Positions 33,601 through 45,600 of a stretch of DNA of 64,000 bases are shown piece by piece. Origin of the DNA: Pachyseris speciosa. Its lineage: Eukaryota > Cnidaria > Anthozoa > Scleractinia > Pachyseridae. A program made the translations under genes and the position numbers. Under the pieces are notes generated by a model. The model searched no databases, had not been told where the DNA came from, and saw nothing but the letters and a program-made list of their open reading frames with translations. The DNA is taken from positions 873,501 through 937,500 of the forward strand of contig JAEMWC010000035.1 of assembly GCA_016490735.1 (NCBI GenBank), given 5' to 3'. The first letter of the stretch is position 1. Every line of letters starts with the position of its first letter.

Positions 33601-36600
33601 GTTTTACTCCTAGGTGCGGCGCTAATTCGAGGGGGAGGGGGGTCTTTCGAGTAAATACGGTATCTTTAAGAAAAATTAATAAATGATAAATACGGTATCT
33701 TTAACCATTTAAGGCTCGGGTTGGACATCGTTGATTGGCCGTGAATCAGAATCTTACTACGACGTCACATGCACTTGGTATACAACGCCAAATTATATCT
33801 TCCACATCATGCAACCGCCATTTGCAAGTTATCCGCTTCCTCGCATTACAGTGAAAACGTTTCCATCGTCGTCTTAAGATTCTCACGAATGGAAACAGAT
33901 ATATCGCCAACCAATGGCTCGACCAATACTTCTCAGTCTTCATTTTCGAATGATCTTCCCTCCAAAGCAGAAGGTATCGCAATTTGCAGCACTTTAGCGG
34001 TGGAAGCAGTCCTAATTGTCGCGGGAAACTTGCTCACGATTGTTCTCTTTACGCTGAACAAGACCCTTCGTAAGAGGAGTTTATATTTAGTAGTAAATAT
34101 GGCGGTTGCTGATCTTATTTTGGGTGCTGTGTTCCTGCCCTCTCGTATTTATGAAGTTGGGGACGTGTACCACCTTTGGACAGCAACTGTGCACAGTTCA
34201 TTTTATTTCTTCTTCAACAGTGTCGACACCATTTTCTTACAAGGCTCGTTGCTTTCTGCATCCGCGATATCTATCGAGAGATTTTACGCCATCTATCGGC
34301 CGCTAAAATACCGCCTACTGTCATCGCAATCCTATCGCAATGTTGTTATCACTGTGTGGGCATTAAGTATCGTTGTCTCGACGACCTTTGGTGTGCTAAG
34401 ATTTTTAACTGCGGGCAAAAATGCAATTTATATGTTGATATCGTACTTTGTCTTTCTGCTACTCATCGTATGTGGCTGTAACGTTGGTATTTGGAGAAAG
34501 TTTCAACAAGGACCTTTTGCCTCCCAGCAGGCAAACAGAGCCTTACAGAACATTCGCTTGACAAAAACATTGCTGTTAGTATCGCTTGTTGCCTTGGTAT
34601 CATGGCTGCCTGTGATTATTGTCAACTATCTACGCTTCAAGTCTTTACTCGCATCCCCTACGATATTTTTCGTTGCCGTTGTGTTAAACTTTTCGAACTC
34701 TTTTGTCAATCCAATCGTGTATGCATTACGTATGCCGGAGTTTAGACAAGCGCTGCGTTTCTGCCGTCTTAGGAAGCAGCTGGCGATGGACATTGAAGAA
34801 AAAAGAAGAAGAAATAACAGGGTTGCCGCTTTAGTGTTGGAGACACAGCTACAGACATTGCAAACCAATCAGCTCAACGACAGCTCTACTGCAAACAATA
34901 CATTATGAACGCCTGTAATGACAAATTGCTACTAATTTAGCAAAAAGACAGAAGCCAAAAAAACACTACCACTTCGATGCTGTGGGTACAGCTTAAAACA
35001 TTTCTAGCCTAGACATCTACAGCCGGCATGCTAACATTTATATTGCTCGCTCACGCGCAATCTCTGGAACATAACACGACGATTCTAAATTTTGCTGTCA
35101 CGTTTCAGGAGAAACTTCTGCCTTCTGTCGTACTTTAGTGCAAAGCTTCAATTACAGGAGATGCAAATTTGAATATAAATGCCAAGTAACTGCTATGACT
35201 ACGTATACCCTTAGTCAGGTGTTCACGGACATGTGTGGAAAAATATCATATAATCGGGTTGTTTCACCGTCATAGCAGGCATTACAGCCTGCACAAAAGA
35301 AATTATACACTACGCCTAAACGAAGCCCACTAGGGATTAAGGATCTTTCACAATTAACATGGAGCCTATTTTAAATGAAGAGAAAGCTAATTTGATATGT
35401 TTTTACAGCATGGTCTAACTATACCCCTTACGCGTTTCTGCGTGATAGGAACTCACACATCAGAAAACATCTTCAGAATTTCTGTGCACTGCCGTGCCTT
35501 AAGTTCAAGTGATTGCTTTCATGATTGATCAAGCCGGCACTACTTTCCAGCTCAAAATAAAAGAAGCCTTGCACGTCCAGTGGGAAAACCCTTCCCACAC
35601 CGTTTAACTGAATGTAAGCCTATCTTTGTAATTTGCATGATGTTTTCTCTCTATTCTTGGTATAATACACATGTCATCGGCTTTTTGGGGGGTGGAACCC
35701 CGGGCAAAGCAGGGAGATATGTGGGGAATTCAAGGAGATGAATGGGTTTCTTTTCCTGAGGGTAGGGGAAATTTACGATCAAAGATTAGGGGGTGGGGGA
35801 ATTCACGAGTTTTAAGGGATGTCATGGGGATCAGTTTCTGTTGAGAGAAACCTCACCCAAGGGACTTTGTCTTGCAAGATTCCTCGATCCCCGGGAGAAA
35901 TTCCTAATTTCACAATCCCCTGGTTAGCCCGGGGGTCGACCCCACGGGGAAGCCGATGACATGTGCATAAAATTGTCGTTTGCTATCTAAAACTGATTGT
36001 GATTTTCCTGCTGTCCAAGGGCCGGTTCCTGAAAGGTGTAATAACTCTATTCCAGGGCCGGATAAACCTGCCTTATTCCAAAAGGTATTCTGGAATAAGG
36101 CAGATTTATCCCTGAAATAGAGTTATTACACCTTTCAGGAACCGGCCCCAGACCTTTAGGCAGTATCTCCAGAAATAATTTTACCGGCAGCGCTGAGAAA
36201 AGCGAGCCGAGAGGGGATTGGGGTAAACAGCACTTATTCCACTTTTCATCGTGTGCCATTACAGGCGCAGATCGGTCGCTCAGAGGAAAGATGTCTGTGA
36301 TATTCAGTTTTTAACACATCGCATCGTATAAACAGACGGAGACAGTCAGTGTTCGTAAAAATAACACCTTTTGCTGGTCAACTTTTTATTCTTATTGAAA
36401 AAACGAAGACACATTGTTGCGGCCAAACATCCGTGAGTAACAATGTGTCCTGTTTGCCAGGGCTTTTATCGCTGATTGAACTCAAAAGCGGCGTTAATGT
36501 TTGTATATTCAGAGCACTACAGACTGCCCCACAGTGCAAATGGTTGCCTATTGTGTTAATGTATGTTTGTGAACATCTTACATGCAAAAATGCTTAATGA

Positions 36601-39600
36601 ATTTGAAAACAACGAAAACGAATGACGATTCGTCAAAATGAATGTATTTTGACGTTAATGAACCTAATAACTGCGTTATTGAGAGTATATTTTCTGGTAA
36701 TGACAGCAAAAGGTGTAAAATCGACTAGAGCTGCATGTTCGTAAGAACGCAAAGCGGAAAAATATTTCAGTTTATATAAAATGGTTATAACACAGCCGTG
36801 AAATCTTTCATTTCTCCACATGGCTCCCACACATACTGTGTGACGGGTGCTAATTTCGAAATATAAGAAAAAGTATGGAAATACCGACACGGGACCCTGG
36901 GAACTTAAAATATTACTAAAAATGTTTACTTACGAATTTAAGAGTTTGAGTTAAACGCCAATTACCCTCAGGCGGTGTATCGTGGCGCTCCGGTGGCTCA
37001 AGACGACGACTTTTTGTAAATGTTTGCTTTTGCTGAAAAGTAAGAAGAAAGTTGTATAGATTCATGTGTAGACTTCATGTTACAGCTAAAGCTTGAAGGA
37101 CTCGCCGAAATGAATCAGCGGAGTGTTGTTGTACAGTAAAATCCCGCAACTAAGGACCTACATTTTTGGGAAGTAGCCTAAACAGGTTCTTATATAAATG
37201 GTAGTTAACACAATTTTAGGCTACTTAGGTTCTTACATTAGGTTCTTAATTCTGGAGAAAAGCAAATAAAACTCAGCTGCAAAACAAGATGGTTATTGGC
37301 CTATTTTCTGTTTAAAAAAAAACTCATTTTTACAGTAATGAGAATCTGCTTTTTTCTTCAAATAGGATTCTTGCACTGCAGCTGTAATGTGCTAATATGA
37401 TTTTAGAAAATAAGAACCTGTTTTTCAATTTTTAGGCTAATTAGGTTCTTGTTTATAGGGGGTCAGGTATAAAATCCAAATTTTAGGCTAACAGGTTCTT
37501 AATTTTCAGGTTCTTAGTTGGGGGGTTTTTACTGTATTGTTTTCATGCTACATCAGTGAACTTAAAACGTTTACCAGCGAAGAAACTTTGTTTTAAATAA
37601 GCTTTTAAAACACGGCAAAATGGAATGCAAAATTAAACTTCCGCTTGCTCGGAAAACAATAAATTAAAGATCGCGAACGACTGAAGGGACTTCACTGGTT
37701 CCCAGTGCCCCTGGCATGTTTCTAATTTGCTGCATTTGTAGTCTCCAGTGTCATGCGACCGTAATCTCGAACGTCAGAAAGCAAGAAATCGTTACAAAAG
37801 GCGGGAGGATTAAAGAATTTAATACGGGGAGGCTCCGCCCCGAGGTCCGGCCCCCTACCCTTTTATATACCATTTTTTACAGAAAATGTACCCCTTTCGT
37901 ATACCTAAGACGGGTAGTAAGTCTTCCTGTCATTTTCACGTAGCGTTCAACAGTACAGTCATAAGGTACGTGTGTTCGAAATATTTTAATTAAAGGCCCT
38001 TTTTATACCTCCATGAAAGATTTCCCTACCCTTTCATATACTTCGACTCGTGAAATCCCTACTCTTTCATATACCTGGAGCGTGAAAAAGGTACCCCTTT
38101 CGGAAGGAGCCTCCCCGTATAGGCCATTATAGGGAGTTCCCCTGGGGGGGGGGGGTACATATGGCGGTTGCTGATCTTATTTTGGGTGCTGTGTTCCTAC
38201 CCTTTCGTATTTACAACGTTGGGGACGTGTACCACCTTTGGACAGCAATTGCGCACAGTTTATGTTATTCAGTCTTCTTCCACACTGTCGACACCATTTT
38301 CTTACAAGGCTCGTTGCTTTCCGCATCCGCGATATCTATTGAGAGATTTTACGCCATCTATCGGCCGCTAAAACACCGCTTACTGTCATCGTGATGTTAT
38401 CGCAATGTTCTTTTCATTGTGTGCCTTTTGGGCATTAAGTGTCGTTGTCTCGACCACCTTTGGCGTGTCAAATTTTTTAACTGCGAGTAAACATGCAATC
38501 TACACATTCATATCGTACTTTGTGTTTCTGCTACTCATCGTTTGTGGCTGTAACGTTGGTATTTGGAGAAAGTTTCAACAAGGAACGTTTCCTTCCCAGC
38601 AGCAAAACAGAGCCTTATATGCCCTTTCAAATTACAATACATAATTTGTTAAGATAAAAAGAGGAAACCTTACTATAAACAGAGGGATGAGAAACAGAAG
38701 GAAAAGAAGTTTTGCATAGGCGCGTGGTCATTGTTAACAGGAGTCTTAGACGCCTGTGCAAATAGCTACACATTTACTAACAGGAAATAACAGGAATACG
38801 AACTTCATGCCAGAGATACAGACATGGCCAACTGAGAGCAACGAGGGCAGGAAAATCTTTCCTTGAGTGCAAGAAAAACAAAGCAGTGTCGATTATTGCC
38901 AACACTTCAAGTGTACATGTCATATTAATTGCGCAAAATTGAAGCCACTATATTTTCATTATTTTAATCTTAAGTGTACTGGATACATCTCGAACTATTT
39001 AAGGATCGGGCTGGACATCGATGATTAGCAATGAATCAGAATTTTTAACGCAATGTTACTTGGACGTGATTACTTAGTACCTTAAGTGTACCAGTAAATG
39101 AATGAATGACTGAACTTTATTTAAGTATCAGAGTCCTTAATTTGCACAAATTGCAGCCATATTTTGAAATATTTAACGAGTTGATCATCGTCGATTGGCT
39201 GTGAACCTGAGAATTTCACTACGACGTCACATGGAAGTGATTAAAAATTAAACAAATATAACACAACTTTTGCTTTCCCCATCAAAGACCGCCAGTTCAG
39301 TGCAAGTTATCCGCTTCATCACATCACAGTAAAAACGTTTGGATCGTTTAGTTAGAAGTCCTCAACATGGAAAGAATTATATCTGTTGACAATGGCTCGA
39401 ACAACACTATTTTGCTTCGTCCTTCCAAACTAGCGGGTATCGCATTTTGCAGCATTTTAGCGTTGGAAGCAGTCTTGATTGCCTTAGGAAATTCGCTGAC
39501 CATTGTTCTCTTTGCGCTCAACAAGGAACTTCGTAAGAAGAGTTTAATTCTGGTTATAAACATGGCAGTTCTTGACTTGGTATTGGGAGCTGTACTACTA

Positions 39601-42600
39601 CCAGTCCTTGTATATATCGCCGGAGATTACTTCAAGCTATGGACAATAAGATGGCAGGTCTCTCTCGCTCTTCCGATTTCCTTCATCATCGCATACGTTG
39701 TTTTCATACACGGCTCTTTGCTCTCTGCAGCCGTAATATCTGTTGAGAGATTTTACGCCATCTATTGGCCGCTGAAGCACATGACACTAACAAAACGATC
39801 ATACCGCACTGTTCTTGCAATCATGTGGACATTAAGCATCGTCGTTTCCGCTATGCCAATCGCAAGCATTTTTATTGAAAAGGTGTATGCACTTTATGGT
39901 GTGATGTTACACTTTTGTATTTTACTTGTCATTGTATGCAGCTGTAACATCGCCATTTGGAGAAAGTTTCGCAACCGGAGTTTTGCCTCCGAACAGCAAA
40001 ACATAGCATCGCAAAGCAAACGCTTGACGAAAACGTTGTTGTTCGTATCTTTTGTTGCCTTGATATCGTGGCTGCCAATAATCATTGCCCTTATTTTGGC
40101 CGTTACCACAGCGTTTAGCTTACTAAGCCAAGTTGCCTTGTGTATTGCAGTTGTTGTAAATAATTGTAGCGCCTTTTGCAATCCAATTGTGTATGCCTTA
40201 AGAATTCCAGAGTATAGACAGGCTTTGAAGTTGTGTTTTAAAAGAAGGATAGTAATCAATATAGAACCGAATAATGGAAATGTTGACTTAGCAGCCACTT
40301 CGATACAGGACACAAAGTTGTGAATTTTGGCAACATGTAAAAAGTACAATACATTGCCTGCAACAAAGAAAGCAATTGAATCGACCTTCGTAAGAGGACG
40401 GCACTGCCATCATAGTACGTGCAGGATTGTGAACATAAAATTCAGGAGTATTTAAGGAGAGTTCCGTCAAGCACCAAAAATGGAGTTCTCAAGAAGTATT
40501 GATAACAAGTTTACTTTGTCTTGCACTACCTCTTCAAATATTTTCGTTGGTCACTAGCAACTCTAGGAAAGCTCTCCAAGATAAAATTGCATTTTCAAGA
40601 GAAACAACCACAAGTGGAACATAAATTTACTGACTTTCGTATCATCCTATATTATATATTCCCCATCCAAAAAAAAATTCAAGGAGCACTTTCAGCAGAA
40701 ATTCTTCTTTTCAAGGGCTTTTCGAGCGCCGGCCTTGAAATGTAAAATCAACTTCCAGAACTTTCCAAGGACTTCAAGGAGTAGCACGAACCCGGCTGTA
40801 ACATGGAGACATCACATATACTCAAGAATTTCATTTACTTCGCTTGACGTAATTGTATGGTCAATACTTTTCTGAAAAGTGGAATAGAAACAAATAAATG
40901 TGTTGGACTGTTTTGATTACCACGCAATCTTAAGAACACGATTTCATGTCCAGTTTCCATTTGGCAATGTTCATTTCCAGTTTATTACATGTTAACTTTA
41001 CTGGCAATTAGTAGAGGTGCACATGAACTTTTAAATAGCATTATCAAAATATTAATGTTACTACGAATTACCATATTGAACACAAATAAAAAAGTGATTC
41101 ATTGTTGTATCACAAGCTGCATTCCGTTTGTTGATCTTTGTCTTGGAGAAGCACAAAGTTAAAGGTTTCATTTCAGGTAACAAAACGTGTTTCTTACTAA
41201 CATATACTTCTGCAACTGACAAACAAAAAGCAGTTGCCAGAAGAAGGCGTTGATTGATCGAATTTCCGAACATTTTCCGATTCCTACCGAATCAAGTTAC
41301 TTACTAACACGAGTCGTAGCAATGTGTCTACCGTTGCTAAGAAACAGTAGCCACAAACAATCGAGATATTCTGAATCAAAAAAAAATTGACGAAAGCTGG
41401 GTAAACATAATTGACTCCCCAACGAGAAACGTGACTATGAATAATCAAGTACATTAACTGTATCACAATTTATAGTGATTTATGACGTTTGATGAATGAG
41501 GAGGCAAGTGTGATTTAGTCTTGTCTTCAGGCCTCTTACTAACCAGCATTTTTCTGATCGTAAAGACATACTGAAGTCCTTTACTACAACAAAGAGAAAC
41601 GCTATATATCTATCATTGTTAAATTCATTTGTTATTCATCGCGTTTCTGACCAAAAAATTCATTATATTCATGTCACATGTATATACATCTGTAAACCCC
41701 AATAGAAATCAGATGGTCTCAGATTAGTTATCGATTTCTTCCTAATAACAATGAATAACTACATCAAAGAGAAACATCAAAGATCCGGAAACCATCTATG
41801 CCTATCATTGTAAAATTCATTTGTTATTCATCGTGTTTCTGACCAGCAAATTCGTTGTATTCAAGTCACATGTATACCTCTGTAAGCCACAGTAGAAAAC
41901 AGACGAATTGTAGCTTAGTAGACTTTTGATAAAGATTTCTCCTTAATAAGAATACATAATCCAACTCTTAAGGGAAATGACTTTCCTAATTCGACAGTAG
42001 ATGTGCGCAGCGTCATTAAATTGCCGACATCCACATTACAATTACGCACACTCCAGTTATTGTTTCATTTCACAAGCATGATAAAATATTCGCGTCCGAT
42101 CTTTATGGCATTTACAATGACTCACCGGAGATCTCCCACTCATATTTTAGCTATTAGTTAGAATCTGGTTTGTGCTTTGTAATCTTGGCCTAACTTGGCC
42201 TGATACATTTGCTAAGACCAAACCTCCACCTTCCAAAAGGAAAGGACAGAGTATAGGCAATATATTTTCCTCCTGGATTCGCCTTTCATCCACATGTATT
42301 CGGATATTTTTTATGAGAATCCGCAACTTTTTAAATCCGCTCTCCAGAGTGGAAATTTTTGAATCCGCAAAGAATTTGGAATCGTGTGGACGACTGAATC
42401 CGGATTTTTTCAAATCTGACGACGTCGCCGCCAACTCTCACGCCAAATGGCGCATGCTCTGTTGGCAATAGTCACAGAGGAGTCCTGGATACTAGAACGA
42501 ATCCGCATAAGTGTGGACGGGCAAATTCGATTTGAATACATTATGTGTGGACTTGGAGATTTTTTAATCTGGAAAGAAAAAGTTGCGGATTTGAAAACAT

Positions 42601-45600
42601 TCAGATAAGTGTGGAAGGGGCCTTAGCAAACTGATCTCAGCCCAGGCACGTTTCAAGTCGCTTTCAGGGGCCACATTCGAGACACTCCTTTGTTCACGGC
42701 GAAACTTTTACTTCGTGTTTTTAATTAAGCCAATGGTAAACCACACACACCAGTTTACAACTAATTTGCCATCTTTTTCTTTATAACTGCACCATTTCCA
42801 GCTTGTAATCAAACTTAAAGGAAGACGAAAACTCGGGACCAAGTACACAATATCTGAACATGCCCTGCAGCTCTCTTCATTGTGCTTGGAGAGCAACCCA
42901 CAACAGTAAGTACTGCACTCAATGTTAAATGTAATGCTGAACTCGGCTACTGTTTTAAATGCATTATTTCACGCTACATTCCTTGTAATCGAATAAGGTA
43001 TGCCAAAAGAACGGAACGGTGGCTGTGATTTTTGGCTGCATCGAACACAAGCCAAGAAAGCCGTGAGGTCTCAACTACCATGTAATTTCTCCTTACAAAT
43101 TACTACTTGGCCGTGCATGCAGGTCATCAGAAAAAGAAATGATCACCATGGATAAAATGACTTTATCACAAATCAAATTCTCCCAACTGCTATCAAAAGA
43201 AATGTAAAGAGAACAGAAAGGGGAATATGCATTTTCATAATGTTGCTGAGAGTTCGGACTCACGCTCTCGTTTGGCTTCAAACTCTCATGCGCTCTCCGA
43301 GACTCTCATCGACCATAAGACGCTCTCATCGAAATTCAACCTGCTCACGCGTTTTTCGTGAGAGTAGACTAGAGTTTCCCTGGTTTGCCCCACGCTTTAG
43401 TAATTCAACAGTGCTTGGCATCGTGTGGTCATTATTTTTGTCTTCTTTCTTTTGGTTTAGCGCCGCTTTCATTTCTTTTCCCCTCTGGATACACATCCCC
43501 CCCCCCTCGCGCACCTGCCATCCGTTTTATTTTTCCCGCGCTCGACATTGGTCGCACGCTTTCATGAGCTTGTCACCAATTGAATGTTTTCAAATGAAGA
43601 ATAATCCTATAATAATTCGGCATTTCATATATCATTCACAATTGAATGTTTATACGTAATATTTCCCTGCGCATGTAATTTGTGCCATATAAATTTTAAT
43701 TATTATCAGTTATTTAGATTTGGTTTGCACATCTATGGCGAAACGTTACAAATTTTGAGAAACTTATTACGAGACGTTTGGTAGCAACTTCTGGTCGCAG
43801 TTAATCGATTTATTTTTGGGATCCAGAGAACAGGTTTTGGAGAAATCACTCAGACCAGCAACTCTTACGGTGCATATGGAATACACGCCCCTGCCTGTGA
43901 TTGACGTGGGTCAATCAAACACGCCTGAAGAGTTTACTAGAAACTACGCCAACAGAATACGGAATCTACACCCAAATGAAGGTGATTATTGAACAAAAAA
44001 GAGGTTTAAAGGATGCCATGATCTACAGTCTTTGTTGAATATCAGTAGAATCTCCAAAACAAAATAATATAACATAATATCACAGACTTTCTAAGACGCG
44101 AGCTCTGAATTATTTTACAAAACACTTCGGTTGCTAGATGATATTTAACAATTAGATTATGAGCTCGAGATTTCTATCGCGTGATAGCTGATGAGGGCGC
44201 AGCCCGAATCAGCAATCACGCATAGAAATCAAGAGCGAATAATCTAATTGTTTTAGTATAAATCTACTAGTCGTTCAAAACTTAACAAGTAAATTATCCA
44301 AATCCTCCTCACAGACACTTCGACAACGCAAAGAAGCGGGCTGAATTTTTTTGACAACCGCTACTCACTATCTATCACAGAATAGATAGCGAGTAGCGTA
44401 GCCAATCAGAGAACGGCATTCGTGATAGAACGCTAGTACATTGATACTAATTAAGAATAGATTCCATTTGCCCGTGCGTGTGTACTCTGATAACGCACAG
44501 ATGCTCATTTGCTAATGCGTGGCTATCAAGGTTTGGAATGGCTATCAATCTGTGATCTTAATTTATGCAAAGTTTAACGAAGAAATAGTACATGTAGAAG
44601 ACATTTCTGCCAATAATGACGTCATTTGTGCGTCTGTACTTCAATCAAAATCTCTTCTCGACCAATAAAAATGCGACTTTAACTTCGTCCTATTTATAAA
44701 TAACTAAACGGGTGCCTCTTGGAATCCTTAGGGCGCTGCGTGCATCCGAAGAGTGTTGAAACTAAGAAAGGAAAATCTTTAAACCTCTTCAAATCTTAGT
44801 ATACAGTATGTGGGGAGAGGTTAAGTACAGCTACTTCTGTGAAGATGCGCGACAAAATGGTATGTTTTCTTTCACCGTTTTTTGTTCCATTAGTTTCAGG
44901 TGTTCTGCTCGTGTGTGCTCACAGTGGTCAGAACCTGGTGCCAATGGACAAACATGGACTAAGTGACGCCTACTGTGAAATCTATGAAAACTGCAGGCAG
45001 GTCAGAAAGTGAAAACTTTAAGTTAATTTGTTGACGCAGTTACATCCAAACGCTGGCCAGGCTGTTCAAATAAGAGAGAACTTTTTGAGACTTGAATTCA
45101 GCTCTTTAGCTTGTCCCAACCCTTCTCTATCTTTAAAAGTGTTATTTGTATGTGCGATGTGAAAACGCACCAAGGATTTTAGACTCTTCTCGTACAAGTG
45201 CCTACCTAGAACCAAAACCTCGATTGCGTGCTCTCAAGACAAACCTTCCGCTTTGCGTCCGGGCCTTAGCAAAATAAGCTATTTCATAAAGAGGAATTCA
45301 CATTTATTTCTAGCAATGTCTATACACGGCATTTTTGTCCATACGTTAACTGAGTACAGTAATCGGGTGTCGCCTTGTACCCGAAACTGGATCGAGCACC
45401 GTACGTCAAAGATATGTCCAGGATTCAACGCAAATACGAAAATAAAAAAAAATTACAAAAATTCAGTATGTTAGAAGTAAGTGTGCGTGAGAGAAAAATT
45501 GCAAATAGCGAAATATAGTTCAGGTTGCGATTTTTCGCGAATTTCACAGTTGTGTTCAAACCTTTCCTGGACATCAGTGCGAATTACACAAATGTCCTCG

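Noticed and set aside
33769..33888. 40-codon N-terminal extension of the first GPCR
   Set aside because: It overlaps the shared promoter and leader block and has no counterpart in the second receptor.
41061..41466. Two small hydrophobic minus-strand frames
   Set aside because: No motif, no good start context, and AT-rich sequence where such frames arise by chance.
43240..43659. 139-codon plus frame
   Set aside because: Composition is unlike nearby exons, it has no motif, and it includes an iterated GACTCTCA-like word stretch that looks like a repeat.
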